The position numbers were made by a program, and so were the translations under genes. The notes beneath the pieces are model-generated. The model was given only the letters and a program-made list of their open reading frames with translations, ran no database searches and was not told the origin of the DNA. 64,000 bases of DNA from Lytechinus variegatus (Eukaryota; Echinodermata; Echinoidea; Temnopleuroida; Toxopneustidae): the NCBI RefSeq assembly GCF_018143015.1, contig NC_054751.1:19825292-19889291 (forward strand), given 5' to 3'. Position 1 is the first letter of the stretch. Each line of letters opens with the position of its first letter. This document shows positions 1 through 11,287 of the stretch, piece by piece.

Positions 1-1640
1 TATCTCGCTTAGGAAGATAGTCATCATAGTCATTTGAAGACAAAAAATGACCTTAAAATGTCCCGGTTGCTACCCAAAATATATGTAATGATAAAAATAT
101 AAACTTGAGCTTCGCACTCGCATCATTTATTAAGCGAGATCAATATCCAATTCGTAACTGCGCTTAAATTTTTTTTTTTTTAGATCTGAAAATCAAATAT
201 ATTTAGCTCGATCATCGCGCTCTTATTATTGATATTATAATAAAGAATGTAATTGGAAGTTCCTGATTCTAGGTCCGGATCTAAACACACGCACGCATGT
301 TTATTCAGATACGAATCTTGTGCCAGTTTCAGATCAGATTACCAAATATTATTATTAATGTAGGAATATTATCCATCTATCCAATTATCCATCCTTTTTC
401 TGATTTACAAAACGTGATATGTCGAATTTCGTTTCGGCTCGCGCTTCGCGCTCACATCAAGTGTATAGTCATACTCCTTTCCTGTTCATGCTTTTAAAAG
501 GTGCTTAGAATGCCCAGTATTTAGGTAGAAATGTAAAAAATGTTCAGCTCGCGCTTCGCGCTCGCATTATTTGATTGAAATGTGGAGGATAAAGGAAAGT
601 GTGTTAGCGGTGTAATGTAGTATTCACTTTTTGAAAGCAGATTTTGTGCATTTTTATACATAACAATAAATTATCTCGGATCTTGATTTTTTTCAACTAA
701 GGTAACTTTAAAAAGACTGCATATGTTCATAGCAAAGTCGGGGCTCTCTTTATAACATTACTTTCTTATAATTTTTTTACAATTTAATACATAATCATAT
801 ATTACAACAGAGGAAGAAAACAGGAAGTTAGGATGCAAATTGCATTCGACAGGCACATGCGGATCAAGGGGTGAGGTGGTCTTGCTCCCCCTTTAAAAAA
901 ATACAAACAGAAGAAAAATAAGTGAAATGGAAAGGGAAACTTAAAAAAAATGATATGTCGGAAAAGAAAAAGGGGTGCCGTGCTGATGCGGCCCTCCTCT
1001 CCCTGCTGCTGGCTTACCCCTCCCAGTATTAAATAGATATACAAACAGCACAAAAGAAATAGGAATAAACGAAGGAGATGAATGAAATAAGGTGAAATAG
1101 AATCGAGGAAAAAAAATCGCGATAATGAACAGAAAATAATTGGTCGAGATTATGAAAGTGTAAGATTAGAAATATCAGTTTTAATTTATAGACGAAAATG
1201 TGAATCCAGTGTCTAATCGCCTTTGCCTCCTCTTGTACCAATTGAAATAGACTAAGTAAGAAAATGTAAATGGGCAATTTCAGGAGGCCGAATGCGAACG
1301 CTACGCCCTATTGACTGCGTAAAATAGGAAAAATGGAGTAACCAAAGAAGAGGGGGAAAAAGGAAGAAGAGTGAAGAAATTGACAGACCTGCAGACGGGG
1401 GAAATATCTGCGTTTCAGCTAGTTCAATTTGTAGAAAATAATGGTCCATTTCACGCTTCATACTTTCAATAGTTTAATCATAAGAAGATTGTACACGCTG
1501 TTCATTTTTTACGAAAAATACTTAGGTCTTTTCTTTTTCGTCCTTGATGTTTGAAAGAAGTGAGTTCGCGCTTCGCGCTCATATTTTATGGTAATGAGAA
1601 ACATGCTCTGTGCACGACTTTTTTCAGGAAGGTCTATTTT
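1..1640. repeat. Low-complexity region with scattered GC-rich motif
   Basis: No gene is visible; the reading frames are short and have no recognisable protein. What stands out is a short GC-rich motif, close to GCTCGCGCTTCGCGCTC, set in AT-rich DNA. Good copies lie at 437-453, 547-563 and about 1565-1580. Weaker ones lie at about 106-125 and 203-220, and another at about 2374-2390 beyond the SINE. Flanks around the copies also look loosely alike (TTCAGCTCGCG..GCATTATTTGATT), so this may be a decayed long-period tandem array. The class is unknown. Confidence 0.5.
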
Positions 1641-1647
1641 TTGTAAA

Positions 1648-2000
1648 GAGTCGTGGTGTAGTGGTTCTGACTCCCGCCTTGTAAACGGAGAGTCGTGTGT
1701 TCGATTCTCACCGCGGTCTAAACCGTCCTTTGGCAAGACGTATTGCATACCTTGCCACTCTCCACCCAGGTGCTAAATGGGTACCCGGTTGGAAGCGAAA
1801 GTTATTGTATGCTTGAATTTGCCAGCGCAATTTTTAGACCGGGATAAATGCAAGGAATGCTTCCCAGGGTGTGGAAATTGTGCACTTTTCATGCGGGATT
1901 GAAATGAATCCTGGGTAAATCGTTTTGCCCCTGCTGTAAATCGTTTTGAGCCGTTCTGATAAAAGCGATATTTATAAACTTGCTACCATTTATTATTATT
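1648..2000 (+). mobile_element. tRNA-derived SINE
   Basis: The head looks like a tRNA: a box-A-like TGGTGTAGTGG at about 1654 and a box-B-like GTGTTCGATTCTC at about 1697. A non-tRNA body follows, with the stretch ACCCAGGTGCTAAATGGGTACC near 1766-1787, and the end is AT-rich with ATTATTATT near 1990. The same body stretch recurs in the SINE at 62172-62413, so both belong to one family or share a central domain. It is not a working tRNA gene, because the acceptor stem cannot pair. Function beyond retrotransposition is not implied. Confidence 0.7.
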
Positions 2001-2496
2001 TCTTATTAATGACACCTCATTCATGATCGAACAAAGTGCTTAAAATGTAATAGGAATATACACTTGAATTTCAGTTTGGAATCTACACCTGTATTATTAA
2101 TTTTGTTATGATATTTGTCCTATTTGTAAAGTCAAGCGCTGCCTATAAGGTCCTTTTTTCAGTCGAGTACATTAAAATAATCTAGTTCATAATCAAACGT
2201 TGCATGAAACATCTTTTTATGTTCAGTACAGAATAAAATAATCTGCTCACATCATTGCCAGTTTCACTATTGCAAGAAATATTTTAAAAGTCCACTTTTC
2301 AGATCAGTAGAAAATGCTTGAAATATTCCTTCTTCAAGTCTGTAACCCCCCCCCCAAAAAAAAAAAAAATCAACTCGTGCTTTGCGCTCGCGTAATTATG
2401 TTTAAAACACTGCTTGAAATACTAGGTTCTCAGGTTTGTTTAGTATATACTAATTAGGCCCCTTGACCCCGTATTTCTTTACTTTTTGTAATTTTC

Positions 2497-3060
2497 TTGT
2501 CTTGTATTATCCCGTTGCCCCATCTGGTGCTTTTGCAAATGGTTTTTGCTCCTTGTGTACTCGTTCCATACATATTAGCATTGGATCCACACATTCCTGA
2601 ATCACTCCGCTTGCCTTCCTATTCCAGTCCGAACGTTCCTGAAACAGTCCGCTTGCCTTCTTATTCCTGTCCGCACGTTCCTGAAACTGTCCGCTTGCCT
2701 TCCTATTCCAATCCGCATGTTCCTGATAAAATCCGCATGGCTTCTTCTTTCCTTCTTGAAGCTGACCTGATTGCGGATGGTTTCCGGAAGACGCGGAAGG
2801 GTTTAGGAAGGGCAGGACATCATCAGGACATCGTCAGGACAGGGTCCCGAAGGTGTCAGGAATTCATTATCCGCGTCCAAATTTTGGTCTCGACCAAAAT
2901 TTGGATGCGGACAAATTTTGATTTCCCGAACACCAGGAAGGGTTTAGGACAGCGTGCGGACACTCCTAGGAATATCCGGACAGGTTGCGGAAGGGTCGCG
3001 GATTGTAATTATTACATTCCGCGCCTTGTCCTGACGCTGTCCTGGCCCTAGTGGAAAAGG
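2497..3060. repeat. Minisatellite and palindrome block
   Basis: Three full 42-bp units run tandemly at 2591-2632, 2633-2674 and 2675-2716, with a diverged fourth from 2717. Because 42 is a multiple of three, the plus strand reads as a 14-residue repeat (VPETVRLPSYS core) in a 184-codon open frame, but the rest of that frame is not protein-like. A 20-bp inverted repeat with one mismatch follows at 2870-2889 and 2892-2911. Downstream, GGAAGGGTTTAGGA-type segments at about 2797 and 2938 look like diverged reverse-strand relatives of the repeat. I read the block as one non-coding foldback-like repeat. Confidence 0.55.
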
Positions 3061-3064
3061 GGTT

Positions 3065-3213
3065 TTAAGAGCGACTTTAAGAACGATTGGTGAGCCTTTC
3101 TTGTGGTAAATGGACTCGAATTCACCATTAAATGTTCATTGGTGGTTAGTTCGTAAGAAAGGATCACCAGTCGTTCTTAAAGTCGCTCTTAACTTACGAA
3201 CAGCTTAGGAAAC
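3065..3213. mobile_element. Palindromic MITE, copy 1
   Basis: The left arm starts TTAAGAGCGACTTTAAGAAC and the right arm is its inverse, ending in ACTTACGAACAGCTTAGGAAAC. Between them is a shared core containing AAATGTTCATTGGTGG. It is nearly identical to the element at 3428-3603 but lacks the outermost part of the left arm. No coding capacity. Confidence 0.7.
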
Positions 3214-3427
3214 ATTTATATACGCTGTAATGCCAAATAATTAATCTGGCCCCTTATCACTCTCCTGTATCATATATACTTGGGAGCAATCCCCTTGGAG
3301 TGAACTGTAAATCTTGAATTTTAGCTCGTTTCGGAGCGATAAAGTTCGCTCTAAAAGGAGTATCAATTAAAAGATTTATACGTTATCATGAAAGTTTGGA
3401 ATAAAAATGTGATACCTGGGCCTGGTG

Positions 3428-3605
3428 GGTGTTTCATAAAGCTGTTCGTAAGTTAAGAGCGACTTTAAGAACGATTGGTGAGCCTTTCTTGTGGTAAATG
3501 GAATTCATCATTAAATGTTCATTGGTGGTTAGTTCGTAAGAAAGGATCACCAGTCGTTTTTAAAGTCGCTCTTAACTTACGAACAGCTTAGGAAACGGCC
3601 CCCGA
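3428..3605. mobile_element. Palindromic MITE, copy 2
   Basis: This is the longer copy of the element at 3065-3213. It has GTTTCATAAAGCTGTTCGTA on the left and the inverse ACGAACAGCTTAGGAAAC on the right, so almost the whole element can fold into one hairpin. Outer ends are G/C runs (GGTGGGT and GGCCCCC). Two copies 360 bp apart in the same orientation suggest a local duplication or repeated targeting. No transposase is encoded. Confidence 0.75.
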
Positions 3606-5160
3606 GATAGTAAATAAGTTTCTTATTTATGTTTTATCAGAACGCTGTAATCGGGATGCTTCTTTAGCAAGATGTTAAATTGCCAGAATACAATACTTTT
3701 CAATAGAATTTTCGACGAGAATAATACCTTTCACAATGTCGAAAATTTTGATCCATGATATCTGCTAATAGAAAAACTAAAAAAACAAAAACAAATATTG
3801 ATTGAAATGTATCGTTCGAGAACGGACTTCGACTTCCAAATGCAATTAATTATGTATTATAACTATTTATATATTTCTTAAAAATTATTGAAGATAGCAT
3901 TAATGCTGCATGAATCATAATCACTGAACTATCATTGACCTATAGTGTTGAACGTTTAAGTGATATCGAAAATAATAAATTCCCTAATGCCTTTCCCCCT
4001 TTTTTCTCTTCACAGTGAATAGATAATAGTTCCCATCAACTTTGAAAAAAGACAACGTGACTTTATGTGGTAATATCAACCGCATTTCCTATCCTCATTC
4101 ATCCCCTTTTGTTTGGAAAATTTGAGGTTAGTTCCGTACTTGACTTTTAATTCATCTACAAATGTTTTTCTGACCTTGTCATAATTGCTCTTTAGTGATG
4201 CAACGGAGATTATGTCTTAATCCATGAGGAGCAATGAGAAAATAAATAACTATAATAGAAGCACGTCGTATAATAAAATAATATTGGGGTGGGGGGGGTG
4301 GGATATGGTGGTCTTCTTGAATGGAATTTAATGACTGTATATAATCAGGTATAATATTTAAGCTATACATACCAGTGTTATAGAGAATAGACTTTTGATA
4401 TAAATGCCTGGGGCGGTGGGGGTGGGGTGGTGGTTACGAACAACTTCACGAAAAACTACCATGTGACTATTATATTCCCAGGTGTTTTCAACTGATATGG
4501 GTAACCCATAGGGTCCATGCCGTAATCAAACTTTGACAAATGATACGTTTTTCTTCCAACATCATTTTGTCCAGTGCTTGTTAACTGAAATAACTGTGAT
4601 TTACTCAAATTTGATTTCATCTTCAGCCAATGGAAATCAAAATGACAAGGTCAAATTAAGCATTCTGCCACATTTACACTATTATATAAATATTTTTTAT
4701 CAAACAAATCCATGGTCCCCACTGCACTTTATCCTATTTCGAATCCCCAGCGCCTAAGAAAAGGGAGTAAACCATGCACCCCTACCCAGCACACGTAATC
4801 ACCATAATATATTCACAATCTTGCAAACCCCTCCGTTCTCAGGGAGGGGCACGCACGTACCCCCAAAAAGCTCAAGAAACCATTAACCTGCACCCTTTCC
4901 GCTCTTTAAGCCTTCTTGTAAACTTATATGAAATATGACTTTCGTTTCCACTCCACCGGTCATTATCATAACCTAAAATGAACACGAGCCAAAGAGTTCA
5001 AGTGCACTTTCTTTACTTTTTCTTCTTGTCAAAGTTTGATTTTAGAGGATATTAAACGTTTTTTTTTATAAGATTTGATCAGTTCCCGATGAGATTAACG
5101 ATTGTATTGTGAGGTTTTCGAGAAAAAAATAGATGTAGCTGAGGAGTATATTTCCCATCA
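3606..5160. other. No gene seen; G-rich tracts
   Basis: I found no gene in this stretch. It is mainly AT-rich. Two guanine-rich tracts at about 4285-4310 and 4407-4433 contain several runs of three or more G and could form quadruplex structures on the plus strand; this is inference from composition only. Confidence 0.4.
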
Positions 5161-5172
5161 TTATAATGAAGT

Positions 5173-5419
5173 CAGGGGCGGATCCAGGATTTTCCAAGGG
5201 GGGGGGGCACAAGCAAGGAAAAAAGGTTTTCAACCCCAAATGAAAGATATTTCGTCTCAGAAAAAACTTGACAAGCAAAAAAAAAGGTATTTTTCAAGGG
5301 GGGGGGGAACACTTCTGTTTCAACGGCATTTTTATATTACAAATTTTTACTTTTGCTTCTCAAGGGGGGATGGGTGGGGGCACGGACCGGCTGTGCCCCC
5401 CCCCCTGGATCCGCCAGTG
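5173..5419. mobile_element. hAT-type MITE with 8-bp target duplication
   Basis: The left end CAGGGGCGGATCCAGG and the right end CCTGGATCCGCCAGTG are inverted repeats that begin CA(G/C), as hAT elements do. The flanks AATGAAGT (5165-5172) and TATGAAGT (5420-5427) match at 7 of 8 positions, giving an 8-bp target duplication as is usual for hAT. The interior is filled with G runs and A runs and encodes no transposase, so it would depend on an enzyme from elsewhere. Confidence 0.8.
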
Positions 5420-5429
5420 TATGAAGTGT

Positions 5430-7970
5430 ACTTAATGTGAATCATTCCAATCTTGTTAATATGTAATTAAGTTGATTTATTTTTAAAAATCCAGTTTTAT
5501 CATTAACTGCGAGATTCCCTCTTTTGCATATTAAGTCTTAGCATCATGCAAACAAGGCTTTATTCTTGCTTCAGAATGGACATCTAAATAACAAACTTCT
5601 CCCACAAAAGGACTTACAATTGAGTATTTATAGCATTCGAAACCCTGACACTATATACACGGGACACCACAACGATCAATTAGGCCCCTACGACCAAACA
5701 AAATTGAAGTCGTATTTTAAACTTTCGTGTAATTTCCATATATCACCGTGATCTGTGGAACATATAACATTATAATAAATGTTTGGAAATCTCTTTGAAT
5801 CATTCCAATGCATAGGCCTAGACTTGGGCCTACTGTAATGTTGTTACAGTTTCAGTCAGCTCTAGAGTGGTTAGGCTTACAGCAAGTCGAAATGCAGTTT
5901 CATCCTTAACTTTCGAGTTCACCTGTACTTTTCATTCACCGATCAGCTCATTTGTTCATTTTCTTTTCAAATTTATTTTTGGGGGTTTTGCTCGAGAGAT
6001 AATTTTTTGTTACAAGACTCCATTGTGGATCAGTGTCACTGCTGAAAAGAATTAGTATCGTTATGGGGATCAGTAGCCTTTCAATGTGATATACCTCAGT
6101 TAGAGTCTATTTATCGGTTCATTAAATACTTCCTGTGTTGTAGAATGGTATCCAGTCACACCGCACCACCCGACTCCGTGTTTAATCTAAATGGAGTAAC
6201 TATTTGACAAGAGGGTCAATGTAAGTTGACGATGAGTCTGTTGTCTATCTGGTGTGTGTTTGTGTTTATGTGACTGATGGCTGTCTGGCCTTCATTGATC
6301 GACATGGTATCGTTTCAGGTGAATGTCATCATACCATTTTTATATTACCTTTAAAACCACTGTTATTGATGTGGTTCAAAACGGAGGGTGGGGGTTGGGG
6401 GGGGGAGGTTGACTAATGTTGAGAAAAAATAATTTTCAATTAGTTATGCAAAAATCAGGAGTGTTGCTATGTCAGTAAATGACATTACTTCTGTTAAACA
6501 ACCATGAAGCCCCGAATCATGGTGGACAGGATATCAAAAAAGAAAAGCGAAGGAAAACCAAGTGTCGGAGGAAAGAGTCCAAGTTTTTTTTTAAACAAAA
6601 ACTTTCAAACATTTAATTCTATCATGATTTATATTTGTGACTTAAAGAGAAGTAAAATATGTCAAGAAACAGGGAAATGACACATGTACCTCTCAGTAAT
6701 CATACTTTCATGTTTGCAGATTTATAAGTATACCTTTAATTAGGTAATTTTCTTTGAATTTCAGTTGATAATTTACAATTAATTTCACATCATCCACCCG
6801 ACTCCATTGAAGTTCATAATACTAACATTTGCAAAGATAATCATTTGAATTGCTCAGACCGTAGAAATAGTGCACAATTTACATGTATGTTATGTTTATC
6901 ATTATTATTATTACAACAGGTTATAAAGAAAGTTTCATTTCTTTCACTTCACCACTTCAGTTTGAAAACATAAAAAGTAGAGACTTTGCAGTTCATCTTT
7001 GCAAATTAGGCATTCATTTAATTCACACGCATTATTATAAAAGCAATCATATACATTTATACCTCTTTCGATAAAGCACATAATAATTTTAATTCGTCAA
7101 TCTCATATGCTGATTATAAAGAGGCATTGCTAGAAAATGGAACAAAGAGGGCAGTATAACAAATTGCTGGAGTTCTGTGATAACTATGACTTGAAATAGC
7201 ATACACCTACATAGGAGTGGTAGAAAAAGGAAGAAACAAGAAAGACGGAGAGAGAGAGAAAAAAACATTCATAATTAATGCTTTCTATTTCATCAACATG
7301 AGGTTGGATATCGTTGATCATAAACGAGAGAGATACAGCATACTTTTCATTTCATTGGAAACAAATTGTTCTACTTTTGAAAAAGTTTAACACAAAATTT
7401 TAATTATTAAAAAAGCTCTATAACTTCAATAGAATAATTGTGCTACAGCTATTTAGCAAAAATGATTGCAAAATTTATTAACAAAAGTGTTACAATGGAA
7501 GACTAGAGTACAAAATAGTGATTTTAACAATTACATTTTGAGTGAGTGTGAATCAAAAATACACTTTGTAACTTATAAAAAAATTAAACTTAATCAAAAC
7601 TTTGTAATTATACACATTTCATGCTGGAAAATAACAAGTATTTGTCATCACATTTGAAATTGCACCAGACATACTACATATGAGAAAAAAAACAGTGCTA
7701 TTAACCATAAATAATTTCATATCCAGTGACAACCATGTTTCATGATCAATTTGGTAAATTGCATGTTTTTTACAATCGAACATTTTACGCAGCTACTCTG
7801 AAAATTACATTGCTTTATACCCACAGGTAACATATTCTCTTTGCATAATCAACACCTTAAAACATTTCAAAACATATTTGTACTTAATTTCAGGATGTCA
7901 TATAAAAACAATATTTTTAACTGCATTCTATTTAGAGCACATGATTATTATATATGCTATTGATGATGAT
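5430..7970. other. No gene seen
   Basis: AT-rich sequence with only short open frames and no recognisable domain. A guanine-rich run lies at about 6386-6412, and a GA-rich microsatellite-like run at about 7245-7265. I see no RNA gene or transposon ends I can support. Confidence 0.4.
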
Positions 7971-7974
7971 GATG

Positions 7975-8355
7975 CACAGCATTAGGCATAGCGCCATGTA
8001 TCTGTCAAAGACATTCAAAGTCGCATTTTTGGAGGAGCCAGCCAATCTGGGTCCCCTAGAAGGGCGTGCACACAGAACTGTGACCCGGAGGTCTCTCCTG
8101 ATATAACTGATCGGGGGGAATGCAGGTGTTTCCCCCTACTCTTAGTCGAATAGTGCAGCGAGTTCTTAACGTGCAAAGGTGGTGACTCTCCTCTACATGG
8201 GGCCTCCACTGTAACATAGCCTGCATCTATGAAACAGGGGAGAGACATTTACACACAATGCACTGGCTTCAGACATCCGCCCGGGGTGGACTTGACCCCA
8301 CGATCATTGGTTCTACGGGCAGACACTTTACCGACTGAGTCAACTTCGCTCTTAT
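7975..8355 (-). mobile_element. tRNA-derived SINE, minus strand
   Basis: Read on the minus strand, the element starts near 8355 with a tRNA-like head: a box-A-like TTGACTCAGTCGGTAAAGTG and a box-B-like GGGGTCAAGTCC. A body of about 280 bp follows and ends in a CATCATCATC run near 7962-7975. The body differs from that of the SINE at 1648, so this is a different family. The tRNA-like part does not close an acceptor stem. Confidence 0.65.
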
Positions 8356-8872
8356 GCCAATTCATAAATATGTATCCCAATTGACAGAAACGTAATTATA
8401 CAAAACACCATTATCAACCCTGCAGATTATGAACACTTCTCCCTCACCCTGATATTAATAAAAAAAAATCATGAGCATGATTTCATACAGCATACATCTT
8501 TCAACGCAAAAGCTGGATATTTCTTTTACTGTTTCTCCAACATTTAAATTCAAAAGATAAAGAAGCATAAATGCAAATATTATTGTTTCCATGAAAGCAA
8601 GAAGGAGCACTCAAAATATACATGTACTGAAGCGATGGTCAATTTGTCATTTCAGTAGGTATTTTACCAATAGATATGTAGAGAACATAAATCAATGGCA
8701 TAACATCATTGGCAAGTTACAAGCTACTGTTCTAAGCTCCCAAAAATAATGCAATATGATTAATGGTGAATAGTAAACATTTCACGACACTACCTTATTT
8801 TTTTTGTATTATACATTAGCTGGCAGAATTACCAACCATTCAGCCTTCATCCTATATAATCAAGACAGTGGC

Positions 8873-9502
8873 ACGACATTTGCTCCTGCGACATTTGCTC
8901 CGAGATCTCAACTGCCGATCGCGCAAGTGCCGCAAAAATTTGCATGCTGGTAGTGTGCGATGTAATCTACAAGGCTGTATGGTAAAATTTTCCAAAATGA
9001 GATTTTATTTTATATGAATTAATTATGCTAATTTATTCATAAATCATACTTTTTTCTCTAATTCACTAAATAAAGCTCTTACAATGCTAATTTTTTGTAA
9101 AAATATTCTTTGTAGCATTCTTAACAACTGCAATCGAAAAAAAACCTTTGTTTTGGAAATCAATTTCTTATGTATTTCTCTGTTTTTCAACCTTGGTTTT
9201 TCTTTGTTTTTCAACCTTTTGTTTTTCTATGTTTTTTTTCTCCAGATTTATTGCACAACCTTCTTGAAGCATAATTATGCTAAAATCAATTTATTTCACC
9301 TGTTCAAAGTAAAAATATGAATATGATGAGAAAACTCAATTTGCATTGACTTTGTACACAAAATCACATTTTGGAACAATTTTTGGTCTGACATGCACTT
9401 ACAAAATGTTTTGGCAATTTCGGAACTGCGAACCCCCCCCCCCGGCCATTTTAGGGTTAACGTGCAAATTTTCCATCGGAGCAATTTTACCAGAGCAAAA
9501 TA
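8873..9502. mobile_element. DNA element with doubled GACATTTGCTCC termini
   Basis: The left end carries two direct copies of CGACATTTGCTCC (8874 and 8888). The right end near 9470-9500 carries the diverged inverse (GGAGCAATTTTACCAGAGCA). The same pair of ends bounds a much shorter element at 54746-54918. The interior is AT-rich, has a C run at about 9429-9442, and encodes no transposase I recognise. It is probably a non-autonomous DNA transposon of unknown superfamily. Confidence 0.55.
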
Positions 9503-9668
9503 TCATGGAACAATTTAAAACATGTTTTTATACAACATTTCTGACATACCGCAAAGTGTAAAATACTGATTTTCAAACTAAGTCTGCTTTTTTTTTCTAA
9601 TTCATTTACAGCAGGCTCCTGACATTTAAAAATTATGTGAATCCAGTTATTATTTCTTAAAACTTAAA

Positions 9669-9834
9669 CCAGGGGAGCGCTTCATGAAAGGACTTGTCGA
9701 ATGTTTTATCCGGCAAGTCCCATTTTATCCGACAGTTACCATAGTAACAGTGCCTCTCAGCCAATCAGAATCAAGGAAAGATGTTAGGTCTGAAAACTTG
9801 TCAGACAAAAATGTTGATGAAACGGTCCCCTGGG
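9669..9834. mobile_element. MITE with CCAGGGG termini
   Basis: The left end CCAGGGGAGCGCTTCATGAA is an imperfect inverse of the right end (ATGAAACGGTCCCCTGGG). The core has TACCATAGTAACAGTGCC and CAGCCAATCA, stretches also seen in the MITE at 13683-13837 (TACCATAGTAACAGT). No coding capacity. Confidence 0.65.
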
Positions 9835-9839
9835 CATCG

Positions 9840-11287
9840 TTTCAGAGACATATGTGACTAAAACACATCACCACATTGGTTAGATCATCATCATCAGATT
9901 ATCCATGGTACCTTGCATTCATCGATGAGATTAGGTATTAGATTGTCGTGTCGGTGCAAGAACGCCTTTAACACCACAATTTCATGCAATGCATGCGTGC
10001 GAAAGCACCCTAAGCCACACGAATATTGCACAATGTAAGTGCATATCTGTACTGATGCGGTGCACAGAAATGTTTTGCTACGGGCTTTCTTGCATCAACA
10101 TGACGAGATATCAAATGTGCTAGCATGACTTAAGTAACACTTAACTTTGTCTGTGTGAAATAGCAACAAATAGTATTAACTTTCTACCAAAACAAATTTG
10201 GGTGGTCAAAAGATTTTTTCATACTGTGAATTAACTCCAAAACACTAATTTGAGGCAGGAGTTCAACACTTGACTTGAAATTGATTGATATAATTTATAT
10301 GGCACTTATCCTTTGCTCTCATACATCATACACTATGGCTACACAAATATCTTATGTGTTATAAATACTTTTTTGCACTATAAAGCTTTTAATCGATGAC
10401 TTTGGTAATCTAAATGTTCACACATCGTATTTTCACTTCTGTATCATAGGACTACATATTTCAAACAGATAATGAATACATAAATCCATTAAAAAATGCT
10501 ACTTCCATTCCAACCACACATAGATAAGTTACATGTAATTACACAAAATCACTACTTCTGGAATTGCAGAAACTATTTGAACACTGAAAGCTGTAAAATT
10601 TTGCAACAGAATGGTATATAATGAAATCTTACCTAAAAGTTTCAACAATGTCAGAGGGGTAATGTCCCCTTGGCTTTGTATTTCTAGAATACAAGATGGA
10701 ATGCAGAATGTAAAGGTCTGAAGCATATGGTGTAATATGTACTTTTCAGAAATCAAATAAAATTCCTTGCTGGCGTTTACAGATACTATACCTTCCCTTT
10801 CCGAAAAAATATATCATTTGGAAATAGGGTTGCATATACTTGTTTGACGAATTAATCATTAACAGCTGTGTACCAACTTGCTATTTTCATTGCTAAATTA
10901 GTAGGCTTCAGGACCATGCAACACAAATTAATACAATATTTGTGATTAGTTACATTTCTGTAATGATTTGCAATAGCTTTAATGTAATAATCAATTTTTA
11001 TTCAATATTTAACAGAATTGTCAACACAGTAGCAAAAAATATTGGTCTGTCAAGGGCCCCATTTCCTGTAAACCTACGATTAAAGTAACTTTGCCACTAC
11101 CTTGGAACCTTGATTCCATAAGCTGCTGAGCCATATTACAATAGCAGTGACTATGGTAGTTACATGTACCATGATTGCAACGTTACGCTATCTGTAAGTT
11201 CCATACAAAGCAGGCACCTGCTTAGTTGTAGATGGAGGCAGTGATAATTGCTTTCATATCAAATCATTGATGAAATATATCTTAGAT
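9840..11287. other. No gene seen; probable 3' untranslated region at the right
   Basis: No coding region found. The right part lies just beyond the stop codon of the minus-strand ZCCHC4 gene and should include its 3' untranslated region. On the minus strand an AATAAA occurs near 11000, about 290 bp past the stop, and could be the polyadenylation signal. This is a guess based on position only. Confidence 0.35.

Noticed and set aside
2497..3051. A 184-residue protein with 14-residue repeats
   Set aside because: Only the repeat part is regular; the rest is a chance frame through inverse copies and a palindrome.
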